Shown: positions 28,963-39,100 of the stretch, in pieces
Layout: each line of letters starts with the position of its first letter
Position numbering within the stretch: the stretch's first letter is position 1
NCBI RefSeq assembly: GCF_017873175.1
Contig: NZ_JAGGJW010000002.1
Coordinates: 433,296-497,295 of the forward strand
DNA: 64,000 nucleotides
DNA from: Neorhizobium petrolearium
Lineage (GTDB): Bacteria; Pseudomonadota; Alphaproteobacteria; Rhizobiales; Rhizobiaceae
Direction: 5' to 3'
Notes under the pieces: generated by a model
Told to the model about the DNA's origin: nothing
The model's input: the letters and a program-made list of their open reading frames with translations, nothing else
Databases searched by the model: none
Translations under genes and position numbers: made by a program

Positions 28963-29748
28963 TCAGACGCGGTGCCCCGCCGCGATGATCTTGCGAAGGA
29001 ACGTCTGCGTGCGCTCCTGCCTGGGATTGCTGAAAATCTCCTCCGGCCTACCTTCCTCAACGATCTTGCCGCGATCGAAGAACAGCACGCGGTCAGCAAA
29101 TTCGTGGGCAAAGCCCATCTCGTGCGTTACAAGAAGCATGGTCATGTCGGTCTCGGCCGCGAGCCGCTTCATGACGCTCAGCACTTCCTCGACGAGTTCG
29201 GGATCGAGCGCCGATGTCACTTCGTCGAACAGCATGATCTTCGGAGAAAGCGCTAGCGCGCGGGCGATCGCCACACGCTGCTTCTGGCCGCCGGAAAGCT
29301 GCGCCGGCACGCTTTTCGCCTTGTCTGCCATGCCGACCATATCCAGCAATTCCATCGCCCGCTTTTCGGCGTCTGAACGCGCCACGCCCTGGGTCAGCAT
29401 CGGCGCCAGCGTGATGTTGTCGAGAACGCATTTGTGCGGAAATAGATTAAAGTGCTGGAAGACCATGCCGATCTTCTTGCGCATGCGATGAAGATGGCGC
29501 TCGTCGGCGGGAACCAGATCGGCGCCCTTCTTCATGTGATAAAGCTGCTCGCCGTCGACCTCGATATGTCCGCCGCTGATCGATTCCAGCGTCATCAAAA
29601 TGCGCAGGATCGTCGTCTTGCCCGAGCCGGAAGGACCGATCAGCGCCAGCTTCTCCCCCGACATCACATCCATTGATAACCCGTCGAGAACGGTCAGCGG
29701 ACCGAACCTCTTCACGATGTTGTCGATACGGATGATGGGTGATGGCAT
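28963..29748 (-). CDS. ehuA: EhuA, ectoine ABC transporter ATPase
   Basis: 261-residue polar-amino-acid-type ATPase (GlnQ/HisP class). Walker [10 protein letters not shown] (near residue 39), signature LSGGQKQR, Walker [15 protein letters not shown]. The usual DEP reads DEV, a common variation in this class. First gene of the ehu-eut operon. The start at 29748 has GGGAGAG upstream. Confidence 0.92.
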   Translation of the reverse strand: MPSPIIRIDNIVKRFGPLTVLDGLSMDVMSGEKLALIGPSGSGKTTILRILMTLESISGGHIEVDGEQLYHMKKGADLVPADERHLHRMRKKIGMVFQHFNLFPHKCVLDNITLAPMLTQGVARSDAEKRAMELLDMVGMADKAKSVPAQLSGGQKQRVAIARALALSPKIMLFDEVTSALDPELVEEVLSVMKRLAAETDMTMLLVTHEMGFAHEFADRVLFFDRGKIVEEGRPEEIFSNPRQERTQTFLRKIIAAGHRV

Positions 29749-29802
29749 TCATGTCTCTCCCTGTTGAGACAAGCAATGCATCAACGATGACGGCCCCGCA
29801 AA

Positions 29803-29835
29803 ATCATGTCAATTCGGAAAATAATATCATGACAA
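29803..29835. promoter_or_regulatory. Direct repeats upstream of ehuA, possible EnuR operator
   Basis: Two near-identical 10-mers, ATCATGTCAA (29803-29812) and ATCATGACAA (29826-29835), 23 bp apart in an AT-rich stretch between the enuR stop and ehuA. On the minus strand they read TTGACATGAT and TTGTCATGAT, which resemble the TTGACA element upstream of enuR. Likely part of the ehuA promoter and of EnuR control; inference. Confidence 0.5.
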
Positions 29836-29870
29836 TATTTGTTTGCCTGCACAAACCACAGGCGCCACCA

Positions 29871-31256
29871 TCAAATTGCAAGCAGAAGCTCCTGCGGGTT
29901 TCCCTGCGCCAGCGAAGCGACGATCCCGAGCCCGGTGCGCAATTCGCTCTCCGTCGTCGATCCGAGCGAGATGCGGACGGCGGGCGCCCACCCGTGATCG
30001 GTCGTATGGAACGACTTACCGGGCGCGATCCCGACGCCGCGTAACCGCGCCTGCGCTACGAAGGCATCTTCAGTATGACCGCAGGAAAGCGGCAGCCACA
30101 TATGCAGACTCTGGGGATGCGCCCGATACGGCAAACCCGCCAGCATTTCGGCAGCGATGGCATGACGGCTGGCAAGCGCGCGGCGCTGCCAGGCTACCAG
30201 TTCCATGGCCGTGCCATCGGCGACCCAGCGTGTCGCGATCTCCGCCATCGCCGGCGTTGCCATCCAGTTGGAGACCAGATGCCGGTTCGCGACGGCGGCA
30301 ACATAGCGGTCCGGCGCGACAAGGTACCCGATCCGCAATCCTGGAACAGTCGTCTTGGTAAATGTCGTCACGTAGAGCGTCCGCTCCGGCGCAAACGCGG
30401 CCATCGGCGGCGCGCGGCCTTCGACCATCGGGCCGAGAACGTCGTTTTCGATGATGGCGATATCATGCCTGGCGGCAACCGCCGCAAGCGCTTCCCGACG
30501 ACCCGCACTCATCAGAGCGGCCATCGGGTTGATGACCGAAGGCTGCAGGAAGATCGCCCGGATCGGACCTTTGCGGCAGGCCTCGTCCAGCGCTTCGGGG
30601 ATCATACCCTCCTCGTCGATCGCCAGCCCTTCGAGATGCAGGCCGAGATAGGTCGAGAGCGGAACGAGCGTATGGTGGCTGACTACTTCTGTGGCGACCG
30701 TCGAACCGGGCGGTGCGACGCTCATCAACGCCGTTGTCATCCCCGACGTTGCCCCGTTGGTCAAGCTGACATTGAGCGGCGAAACGTCCAAACCGCAACG
30801 CGCCAGCCATTCAGTGGCGACGGCGCGATGGCGCGGGAAGACCATGTTGGGCCGGAACGACAAGGCGGAACTCGCCGGCAGGTTTTCAGAGAGCCAGGCA
30901 AAAGCCTGTCGCATCTTCTCGACATGGATCTGTTCGCAGACCGGTTTCAGGATCGAAAGGTCGATAACCTCGCCAAGCCTCTCCGGCAGGTAGGGTGGTT
31001 CTGGCTCGCGTGGCTGCGTCTGCACGAAACTGCCACGCCCGATCTCGCCGGAAATCAGCCCGCGGCGGATGAGATCGTCATAGGCCCGGCTGACCGTCTG
31101 GACCGATAGGCCAAGATCGTCCGCCATACGGCGATGGGTCGGCAGCTTGGTCCCGTTGACAAGCTTTCCCTCCTGAATAGCGCGCGCGATCTGCTCGGCG
31201 AGCGAAAGATAGGCCGGTCGGCGGAGTTGGGATGGGTCGGGACGCCAATTTGTCAT
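29871..31256 (-). CDS. enuR: EnuR, MocR/GntR-type PLP-binding regulator of ectoine genes
   Basis: 461-residue fusion of an N-terminal GntR winged helix (residues ~8-80, LSVQTVSRAYDDL) and a C-terminal aminotransferase-like domain. The PLP lysine is K301 (TFTKTTVPGLRIGY), next to the position (302) of the PLP lysine in characterised EnuR. EnuR represses uptake and catabolic genes and is released by acetyl-diaminobutyrate/diaminobutyrate bound to PLP. Start at 31256 (MTNWRPD); the upstream frame to 31298 lies in promoter DNA. Confidence 0.92.
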   Translation of the reverse strand: MTNWRPDPSQLRRPAYLSLAEQIARAIQEGKLVNGTKLPTHRRMADDLGLSVQTVSRAYDDLIRRGLISGEIGRGSFVQTQPREPEPPYLPERLGEVIDLSILKPVCEQIHVEKMRQAFAWLSENLPASSALSFRPNMVFPRHRAVATEWLARCGLDVSPLNVSLTNGATSGMTTALMSVAPPGSTVATEVVSHHTLVPLSTYLGLHLEGLAIDEEGMIPEALDEACRKGPIRAIFLQPSVINPMAALMSAGRREALAAVAARHDIAIIENDVLGPMVEGRAPPMAAFAPERTLYVTTFTKTTVPGLRIGYLVAPDRYVAAVANRHLVSNWMATPAMAEIATRWVADGTAMELVAWQRRALASRHAIAAEMLAGLPYRAHPQSLHMWLPLSCGHTEDAFVAQARLRGVGIAPGKSFHTTDHGWAPAVRISLGSTTESELRTGLGIVASLAQGNPQELLLAI

Positions 31257-31287
31257 GAATTCGACTGTGCTTAAAATCAGTTCAATT

Positions 31288-31315
31288 GACAATGGCAAAA
31301 CGAATTTTCATTGTC
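31288..31315. promoter_or_regulatory. Inverted repeat in the divergent enuR-doeX promoter
   Basis: Perfect 7-bp inverted repeat GACAATG (31288-31294)/CATTGTC (31309-31315) with a 14-bp AT-rich spacer, centred between the divergent enuR and doeX starts (31256 and 31347). A TTGACA element overlaps the left arm. Probable operator for EnuR, DoeX or both. Confidence 0.55.
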
Positions 31316-31346
31316 TTTCTCAACAGTGATGCAGACAGGAACCTCC

Positions 31347-31841
31347 ATGAAGCTTGACGCCATAGACTTACGCATTCTGGAAGCAGTCCAGAATGATGGC
31401 CGCATCACGAAGCTGGCGCTGGCGGAAAAGGTCGGCCTCTCTCCGACGCCCTGCTGGATGCGCCTGCGCAAGCTTGAAAAGGCTGGCATCGTCGCCGGCT
31501 ATCATGCCCGGCTTGCGCCGCGAAAGGTCGCGCCGATCGCCAGCGTCATGGTGGAGATCACGCTCGCCAACCATCGCCAGAGCGATTTCGACCGCTTCGA
31601 GCGGGTCGTGGCGGCGATTCCGGAGATCACCGCCTGCTGGTCCGTTGGCGGCGGCCTCGACTATATCGCGAAGATCGTGGCTTCCGATATCGACGCCTAC
31701 CAGCGCCTGATCGATAACCTGCTCAACCGAGAACTCGGCATCGAGCGCTATTTCACCTACATCGTCACTAAGACCGTCAAGGAGGAAACGGGCGTGCCCC
31801 TTGCTGCTCTCTTCGGGAGAGACGATAGTCAGCAGCCCTAG
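31347..31841 (+). CDS. doeX: DoeX, Lrp/AsnC-family regulator
   Basis: 164-residue Lrp/AsnC regulator: residues ~1-60 helix-turn-helix (LDAIDLRILEAVQNDGRIT, then LSPTPCWMRLRKLEKAGI) and residues ~65-150 the RAM/AsnC ligand-binding domain. In ectoine degraders DoeX controls doe genes. The start at 31347 has AGGA at 31337-31340; the upstream frame at 31311 would start inside the operator repeat. Transcribed divergently from enuR, followed by doeC and doeD. Confidence 0.88.
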   Translation: MKLDAIDLRILEAVQNDGRITKLALAEKVGLSPTPCWMRLRKLEKAGIVAGYHARLAPRKVAPIASVMVEITLANHRQSDFDRFERVVAAIPEITACWSVGGGLDYIAKIVASDIDAYQRLIDNLLNRELGIERYFTYIVTKTVKEETGVPLAALFGRDDSQQP

Positions 31842-31913
31842 ACAATCTCTCTGTAAGGCCGGGTCAGTTTAGACCATCTCTCTCTTTTCCCGCTCAGGAA
31901 TGGACAATCTCTC
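31841..31913. promoter_or_regulatory. Three 31-bp-spaced direct repeats upstream of doeC
   Basis: GACAATCTCTC at 31841-31851, GACCATCTCTC at 31872-31882 and GACAATCTCTC at 31903-31913. The period is exactly 31 bp, about three helical turns, so all copies face one side of the DNA. They fill the gap between the doeX stop and doeC (31963). Phased multiple sites are typical of Lrp/AsnC proteins, so DoeX is the natural candidate binder. Confidence 0.6.
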
Positions 31914-31962
31914 GCTTCAGCGAGGCGATACTTGAGCCACGACCCTGAACGAGGATCTGGCC

Positions 31963-33459
31963 ATGACCGCAATTTTTGCTCGCCCTGCCTATCACGAGGC
32001 CCTGACGCGTCTCTCTGACCGTCACCTGCTGCGCGATCTAGCCTATGTGGATGGACGCTGGGTTGCCGGCGCGGGAGGCCAAAGCTTCCAGGTCACCGAT
32101 CCCGCCTCTTCTGCGACGCTTGCCTGGGTCGCGAGCCTCGGCGCGGAAGAAACCAGCGCTGCAATCGGTGCCGCCTCGGCCGCCTTTCCTGCTTGGCGAG
32201 CAAAGTTGCCGCAGGAGCGGGCGGCGATCCTCAAGGAATGGCACCGGCTGACGCTGGTCTCCAAGGAAGACCTCGCGCTCCTCATGACGCTGGAACAGGG
32301 CAAGCCACTCGCCGAGTCCTGCGGGGAGATCGATTATGCCGCCTCGTTTATCGAATGGTATGCCGAGGAGGGCAAGCGCATGAACGCGGAAGGCGTCACC
32401 AGCCATCTTCCGGGCGCGGAGATGATCGTCCGCCGGGAGGCGCTCGGCGTCGTCGGCATCGTCACGCCCTGGAATTTTCCCTCTGCCATGGTGACGCGTA
32501 AGGCAGGGGCAGCGCTTGCCGCCGGCTGCACGGTCGTTGCCCATCCCTCCTCCGAAACGCCGCTTTCGGCACTCGCACTGGCCGAACTCGCCGAGCGCGC
32601 GGGAATGCCGGCGGGGGTGTTCAATGTCGTGACTGGGGATGCTGCCACTATCGTCCGCAAGCTTTGCCAGGATAGCCGAGTGCGGGCGATGAGCTTTACC
32701 GGCTCCACCGAGATCGGCCGGCTGATCGCAGCGCAATGCGCGCAGACAATGAAGCGGCTGGTGATGGAGCTCGGCGGCCACGCGCCACTGATTATCTTCG
32801 ACGACGCCGATGTCGATCGCGCCGCCAATATCGCTATTGCCGCCAAGTTCGCGACCTCCGGCCAGGACTGCCTCGCCGCCAACCGGATATTCGTCCAGCG
32901 ACCCATCCTCGAAGCTTTCAACACGGCCGTCGCCAAGCAGATTGCTGCTCTGAAAGTCGGCGACGGGCTTGCCGAAGGCGTGGATATCGGCCCGCTGATG
33001 CACGAGCGGGCCGTGATGAAGGTCGAGGCGCAGGTGAAGGATGCGCTCGACAAGGGCGCAAGACTGCTGGCCGGCGGCGGACGGCACAAGGCAGGTCCGC
33101 TCTTCTTTCAGCCGACGTTGCTCACCGACGTTCCGGTAGATGCTCTGATCATGCGCGAGGAGACCTTCGGACCGGTCGCGGCCGTCACGGCCTTCGACAC
33201 GGAAGAAGAAGTCGTCGCCCGCGCCAACGACACCGAATACGGGCTCGTCGCCTATGTGGTCACCGAAAACGGCGCGCGACAGATGCGCCTGGGACGCGCG
33301 CTCGAATATGGGATGGTCGCGATCAATCGCGTGAAGATCACCGGCGGGCCGATCCCCTTCGGCGGCTGGAAACAGTCCGGGGTCGGACGCGAGGGCTCCC
33401 GCCACGGCATCGAGGCCTTCACCGAACTCAAATACCTCTGCATCGACACCACCGCCTGA
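31963..33459 (+). CDS. doeC: DoeC, aspartate-semialdehyde dehydrogenase of ectoine catabolism
   Basis: 498-residue NAD(P)-dependent aldehyde dehydrogenase, annotated elsewhere as succinate-semialdehyde dehydrogenase (ssd). In ectoine catabolism it oxidises L-aspartate-beta-semialdehyde to aspartate. Visible: PWNFP (169-173), FTGSTEIG, general base E269 (MELGGHAP) and nucleophile C303 (SGQDC). Co-directional with doeX and doeD; 29 bp before doeD. Confidence 0.9.
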   Translation: MTAIFARPAYHEALTRLSDRHLLRDLAYVDGRWVAGAGGQSFQVTDPASSATLAWVASLGAEETSAAIGAASAAFPAWRAKLPQERAAILKEWHRLTLVSKEDLALLMTLEQGKPLAESCGEIDYAASFIEWYAEEGKRMNAEGVTSHLPGAEMIVRREALGVVGIVTPWNFPSAMVTRKAGAALAAGCTVVAHPSSETPLSALALAELAERAGMPAGVFNVVTGDAATIVRKLCQDSRVRAMSFTGSTEIGRLIAAQCAQTMKRLVMELGGHAPLIIFDDADVDRAANIAIAAKFATSGQDCLAANRIFVQRPILEAFNTAVAKQIAALKVGDGLAEGVDIGPLMHERAVMKVEAQVKDALDKGARLLAGGGRHKAGPLFFQPTLLTDVPVDALIMREETFGPVAAVTAFDTEEEVVARANDTEYGLVAYVVTENGARQMRLGRALEYGMVAINRVKITGGPIPFGGWKQSGVGREGSRHGIEAFTELKYLCIDTTA

Positions 33460-33488
33460 GTGGTCCCGTAACCTTGAAGGATAGAACC

Positions 33489-34868
33489 ATGCTCGAAAGA
33501 AACAACGAACTCACCGCCTGGGACCGGGACCATTTCTTCCATCCGTCGACCCATATGGGCATGCATGCGCGCGGCGAAACGCCAACCCGGGTTATCGGCA
33601 GCGGGGAAGGCGTCTACATCACCGACAAGAACGGCCGCACCAGCCTCGATGCGTTTGCCGGCCTCTACTGCGTCAATGTCGGCTACGGCCGCCAGAAGAT
33701 CGCCGATGCGATCGCCGAACAGGCCCGTAACCTCGCCTACTACCATGCCTATGTCGGCCACGGCACGGAAGCCTCGATCACGCTTGCCAAGATGATTGTC
33801 GACCGGGCTCCGAAGGGCATGTCCAGGGTCTATTTCGGCCTTTCCGGCTCCGATGCCAACGAGACCAACATCAAGCTGATCTGGTACTACAACAACATCC
33901 TCGGCCGGCCGGAGAAGAAGAAGATCATCTCGCGCTGGCGCGGCTATCACGGCTCCGGCGTCATGACCGGCAGCCTCACCGGCCTCGAACTCTTCCACAA
34001 GGCCTTCGATCTGCCGCGCGCGCCGATCCTGCATACCGAAGCGCCCTACTACTTCCGCCGCCCGGACCGCTCGATGAGCGAGGAACAGTTCTCGCAATAT
34101 TGCGCCGACAAGCTGGAGGAGCTGATCGTCTCGGAAGGTCCCGAGACGATCGCAGCCTTTATCGGCGAGCCGATCCTCGGCACCGGCGGCATCGTGCAGC
34201 CGCCGAAGGGCTATTGGGAGAAGATCCAGGCCGTGCTTCAGAAATATGACATCCTGCTCGTCGCCGACGAGGTCGTGACCGGCTTCGGCCGCCTCGGCAC
34301 CATGTTCGGCTCCGATCATTACGGCATGAAGCCGGACCTCATCACCATCGCCAAAGGCCTGACCTCGGCTTACGCGCCGCTGTCCGGCACGATCGTCTCC
34401 GACAAGGTCTGGCAGGTCCTCGTACGGGGTTCAGATCAGCTCGGTGCGATCGGTCACGGCTGGACCTATTCAGCCCATCCGATCTGCGCGGCGGCCGGTA
34501 TCGCCAATCTCGAACTGATCGACGAGATGGGACTGGTTCAGAATGCCGCCGAAACCGGGGCCTATTTCCGCTCCAGGCTTGCCGAAGCCGTTGCGGACCA
34601 CAAGCATGTCGGCGAGGTGCGCGGTGACGGCCTGATGGCAGCGGTCGAGTTCGTGGAGGATAAGGACGACCGCAAGTTCTTCGATCCGTCTCAGAAGATC
34701 GGCCCGCAGATTGCGGCTGCACTTCTGGAGCGTGGCGTCATCGGACGCGCCATGCCGCAAGGCGATATTCTTGGCTTTGCGCCCCCTCTTTGCCTCACGC
34801 GTGAGGAAGCGGATATCGTCGTAAAGGCGACGGCTGAAGCGATCGACAACGTCTTCGCCAACCGCTGA
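33489..34868 (+). CDS. doeD: DoeD, diaminobutyrate transaminase
   Basis: 459-residue class III PLP aminotransferase. It converts L-2,4-diaminobutyrate to aspartate semialdehyde, feeding DoeC. Visible: LSGSDANETNIKL (118-130), cofactor aspartate D260 (VADEVVTGFGR) and PLP lysine K289 (TIAKGLTSAYAPLSG). The start at 33489 gives family length; the open frame extends far upstream only because it runs through doeC in another frame. Also called atf. Confidence 0.9.
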   Translation: MLERNNELTAWDRDHFFHPSTHMGMHARGETPTRVIGSGEGVYITDKNGRTSLDAFAGLYCVNVGYGRQKIADAIAEQARNLAYYHAYVGHGTEASITLAKMIVDRAPKGMSRVYFGLSGSDANETNIKLIWYYNNILGRPEKKKIISRWRGYHGSGVMTGSLTGLELFHKAFDLPRAPILHTEAPYYFRRPDRSMSEEQFSQYCADKLEELIVSEGPETIAAFIGEPILGTGGIVQPPKGYWEKIQAVLQKYDILLVADEVVTGFGRLGTMFGSDHYGMKPDLITIAKGLTSAYAPLSGTIVSDKVWQVLVRGSDQLGAIGHGWTYSAHPICAAAGIANLELIDEMGLVQNAAETGAYFRSRLAEAVADHKHVGEVRGDGLMAAVEFVEDKDDRKFFDPSQKIGPQIAAALLERGVIGRAMPQGDILGFAPPLCLTREEADIVVKATAEAIDNVFANR

Positions 34869-34883
34869 CGGGAGAAAAGACAT

Positions 34884-35957
34884 ATGGCTTCAATCCCCGA
34901 AACGATGGCGGCCATCCTGCTGACCGGCCACGGTGGGCTCGACAAGCTCGTCTACCGGCAGGACGTTCCGGTGCCGAAACCTGTCGCGGGTGAGGTTCTC
35001 ATCCGCGTGACAGGCTGCGGCATGAACAACACCGATGTATGGGTGCGCCAGGGTGCCTACGGCACCGAGGATGACCCCGGTGCCGTCTCCACCTGGCGGC
35101 GGCAGGGCAACACCCTCACTTTCCCGCGCATCCAGGGCGCCGATACCGTCGGCCACATCGTCGCTGTCGGCGAGGGCGTCGATCCCGCGCGGATCGGCGA
35201 GCGGGTGACGGTCGATTTCTCCATCTATAACCGTGAGGACGACAGCCTCGCGGACATCGATTACATGGGGCACGGCCGCGACGGCGGTTATGCCGAATAC
35301 ATGACGCTGCCGGCCGAGAACGCTCTTGTGGTCGACACTGACATGAGCGACATCGAGCTTGCGACCTTCTGCTGTGCCTATCTGACCGGCGAGCGAATGC
35401 TGGAGCGGGCGAGGCTCTCAGCCGGTGAACGGGTGCTCGTCACCGGTGCTTCGGGCGGCGTCGGCTCGGCAATCATCCAGCTTGCGCGGGCGCGCGGTGC
35501 CATTCCGATCGCGATTGCCGGTCCCGGCAAGGAAGGCGCCATGCTCGATATCGGTGCCGAAGCGGTGGTGACGCGCGGTAAGGGTGACCTTGCGGAAGCG
35601 GTGGCCGAAGCGACGGGCGGGCAGCCCATCGATGTCGTTGCCGACCTCGTGGCCGGGCCAATGTTCAACGATCTCCTGAAAATCCTGCGTCCGGAAGGGC
35701 GCTATACCACAGCAGGCGCGATCGCCGGTCCGGTCGTGCAACTCGATCTACGCACGATGTATCTGAAGCAACTGGAACTGCACGGCTCCAGCCAGGGAAG
35801 CCGAGCCGATTTCCGTCGTCTCGTCGACTATATCGAAAGCGGAAAAATCCGGCCGCTGGTCGGCGGCGTCTATCCGCTGTCGGAATTTCACCGGGCGCAG
35901 ACGGATTTCATGGCCAAGAACTTCGTCGGCAAACTGGTCGTCGTCCCCGATCCCTGA
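34884..35957 (+). CDS. Medium-chain alcohol dehydrogenase/quinone oxidoreductase-like protein
   Basis: 357-residue MDR-family oxidoreductase. The N-terminal GroES-like domain has GCGMNNTDVWVRQGAYG (near residue 46) and the NAD(P) motif is TGASGGVGSAIIQLA (near residue 190). The usual catalytic zinc cysteine is replaced by Asn in NNTD, pointing to the zinc-free quinone-oxidoreductase branch. It starts 15 bp after doeD with GGGAGAAA upstream, so it belongs to the doe transcription unit. It is not a standard part of the pathway and its substrate is unknown. Confidence 0.82.
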   Translation: MASIPETMAAILLTGHGGLDKLVYRQDVPVPKPVAGEVLIRVTGCGMNNTDVWVRQGAYGTEDDPGAVSTWRRQGNTLTFPRIQGADTVGHIVAVGEGVDPARIGERVTVDFSIYNREDDSLADIDYMGHGRDGGYAEYMTLPAENALVVDTDMSDIELATFCCAYLTGERMLERARLSAGERVLVTGASGGVGSAIIQLARARGAIPIAIAGPGKEGAMLDIGAEAVVTRGKGDLAEAVAEATGGQPIDVVADLVAGPMFNDLLKILRPEGRYTTAGAIAGPVVQLDLRTMYLKQLELHGSSQGSRADFRRLVDYIESGKIRPLVGGVYPLSEFHRAQTDFMAKNFVGKLVVVPDP

Positions 35958-36035
35958 AACGCTTCGGTCGTCAACATCCGAAAGGCGCGGAAGCCGAACC
36001 TGGGAATGCGGCGCTGTATCTTGATCGTTCCACGA

Positions 36036-36078
36036 TTTCCACGCATCGGAGCACCCTCAGCACTCCGATGCGTGGAAA
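36036..36078. terminator. Perfect 16-bp inverted repeat downstream of the doe operon
   Basis: Arms TTTCCACGCATCGGAG (36036-36051) and its exact complement at 36063-36078, with an 11-base loop, lie between the end of the doe operon (35957) and the converging nuclease gene (stop 36171). A very stable hairpin on either strand, flanked by only three T/A, so not a textbook rho-independent terminator. Probably separates the convergent transcripts. Confidence 0.6.
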
Positions 36079-36170
36079 TGTTATGCAGGGGCCATCTTGC
36101 GGTCCGGGCCGTATCGCTGTGGTGAGGTCACCAAAGCAGAGCTTCCGCTGCCGTCGTTCCGCACCGGAGA

Positions 36171-39100
36171 TCAAGCCACGAGCACGTTGTCTCCCAGATT
36201 GAGGCCGATCAGCAATGGGTCGTGGTCCGACGTTCCATAGACATCGTCATTGTAGAAGGCCGGGTTCTTGAACTCAGTCGAATAGCTGAGCAGATCGGGT
36301 TCCTGCGCATTGATGTGCCATTCCGCCACACCGCTGACCTGGCTGGCAAGAGACTGCGAAGATAGCCCCTGATCGAGCGTTCCCTGCTGTCCGTCGAAGA
36401 TGTAACTGAACGCGTTCTCCTGGCCGATGAAACTGTCGATCAGATCGGCGTAGCCTGCATCGCGAAGCGCATCGACCGGATCTTCCTGGGCATAGGAATT
36501 GAGGTCACCGATAATCAGGACATCACTATCGCTGACGCCGTTTTGCGCAAGATAGCCGTCAGGATTGTCAGCCGACAGCCATTCGGCGAGTTGCTGTGCG
36601 GCTGCCGTCCGCGTGGCGTTGAAAGCACCCTGCCCGTCCCCCTGATCGGCATCGGCGCCCGTACCGGTGCCGCCCTTCGACTTCAGATGGTTGACCGAGA
36701 CAGTGAATTGCTCGCCGGTGCCGATCTCTGCGAAGGTCGCCGTGACAGCCGGCCGGCTCTGCTGCTGGGTGCCGTCGTCGAAAACAAGGAAATCGGAGGC
36801 GACGAGGCTGACCTCGTTGGTCTTGTAGATGAGGCCGGTGGTAATGGCATCCGTTCCGATAAAGCCGTCGGAACCCGGTTCGGTCGGGTCGACGAAGGCA
36901 TAGGTTACGCCGGGTTCGGCGGCGGCGTTCAAGGCATCGACCAGGGTTGCGATTGCCGAAGCATCGTCGAAACCATTGTTCTCCAGCTCTTGAAGCCCGA
37001 AGACGCTGGCGTCGATCTGCAGCATTGCTTCCACGATCTTGTCGGTCTGACGCACCAGATCCTCCGCGGTGGTCGCTCCGCGAGGCTCGAGATTGTTCGG
37101 ACCTGACCCTGCGCCAGAGCCATCATCCAGGGTGGTGAAGAAGTTGAGGAGATTGAAGCTGGACACTGTCAGCCGGCCACCGAGATCGTCCGGCGCATCC
37201 GGACGGGCAAGCCCGTTGGTCGTCTCATCGACCGGAAGGACACCGTCTACCAGCATCTTGTACTCGCCGAAACTATAGCTGAGGACACCGTCGACCGATC
37301 CGGCGAGCTCCGCCCCGAGCCTCAGCGTCGGCCCGTCCTCGGTGAATGTATCGCCGGCATCCAGATAACCGTTGCCGTTGTCCCCGGCGGAGGCAGGGAC
37401 ATAACGGAACTCGTCCGGATTCTGGGCGGACGAGCCATCGTCCAGGGTCAGCCGATTGTTGGCATTGGCCTCCATCAGCGCCTGGATCTCTTCCTGCTGC
37501 GTGGTGGGGTCATAAATCTGAGTGGGCTGATATTGGGAGCCGGCAGACACCGGGATTTCGCCATAACGGTCGAGATCGAAATTCTCGATCACGGTCAGCG
37601 GGTCATCCGTGCCGCTTGCCAGCGTGATCGCCATTCCCTCGTAATGTTCGAGATTGGCGGCAAAGTCCGGTGAAAGAGTGATCGATGCCGAGCCCGGCTG
37701 AGCGTTGCCGCTCGAAATGGAGATGATATCGGTGACATCGGTGATTTCGGTAAAATCGAAATATTCGGCCACCGTTCCGGCGACTTCCACATGGTCGCCG
37801 ACGGTTACGCTCGGAATTCCCCCGGTAAAGACGAAGATGCCTTCCGACGTGGTGCTGTCCCCATCGGCATCGCCGTCTTCCTCCTGAAGGTAGAAGCCGT
37901 CTGCAACCGTGTAGGTCACGATTGCAGAAACGAGCACATATTCGCCGACGAGGAAGCTGGCAGTACCGTTACCCTGAACCTCGGAAATGAGATAGGCGGT
38001 CGGCTCACCGCCACCGCCGGGATCACTTTCATTGGCGGCACCCGGGGTCTGGTCCTGCGGACCGACCCAATCGGTCGGACCGTCACCGGTCCGCTGCAGC
38101 GACAGGCCCGCAGCCTCGTTGCCCGCCTCCGCCACACCGATATCGGTCGAGGTCGTGCCCGCAGCGGCTCCGTTCGACGCCGTAAAGCTCCCTTCATAAG
38201 ACAGGAATTCGATCAGCGTACCGTTATCGGAGAGCGCCACGCCGTCCGGCGCGCCGTTCTGGATGCCGTTGGCCGGTAGCTCCCACACGTAATAGTCGTA
38301 TTCGCCGTCCGAGGTCATCGAAAGGCTGGAAACGTCCGCCGAACCATAGATGGAGCCGCCATTTCCGTTATAGAGTTCGACTAGGAGTCCCGAGACATCG
38401 GCGCCGACAGCAACGCGGATCTCGATGAATTCGCCCGTATCGGTGCCGGCATTGTCGTAGTGGATTTCGTTTATGCGCGGTGCGACGGGAGCGGCTTCAT
38501 CCGCCCCATTGATAGTGATCGTAACGTCCTGTTCGGTCCCGTCCGTGCTCACGACTGTGAAACTGTCGGTGAGGCTCTCACCATCGTCGAGCGCATCGAC
38601 AGCAGCATTGTCGCTGTCGAGCGTATAGGTCCAGTTGCCTTCTTCGTCGATGCTGTAGGTACCGTAGCCCATAACGCTCGACTGGTCGCCCGCAGCTCGG
38701 AAGCGATCGTCATTATCGACATCGTCGGCGACGAGCCGGCCGGTCGCGGTCGGCATTCCCGATCCAGCACCGCCAGCCTCGGTTACCAACCCGCTAGCAT
38801 CACCGGTAATGACAGCGGCATCATTCGCACCGGTGATCGTCACTTCCAAGGTTGCAGTGCCGGTGCCGCCCCTGCCGTCGTCAACCGTATAGGTGAAGCT
38901 GTCGACGGCGGCTTCACCTTCGTTCAGATACTGGAAAATATTGCCTGGACCGTAGGAGACGACACCGCTCGCAAGCGAGACGGATGCGCCGGCCGTGCTT
39001 GTCCCCGAAACGGCAGTGACCGAGATCCGGTCTCCATCGAAGTCCCGGTCGTTCGCAGTCAGGTCGCGCACGCTGATCGCAAGTGCGCCATCCTCATCCG

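Noticed and set aside
32038..33405. 455-codon open frame on the minus strand
   Set aside because: Antisense to doeC, which has intact catalytic residues.
32736..33488. Possible 251-residue N-terminal extension of DoeD
   Set aside because: It lies in a wrong frame through doeC and is Arg-rich; family length and ATG at 33489 fit DoeD alone.
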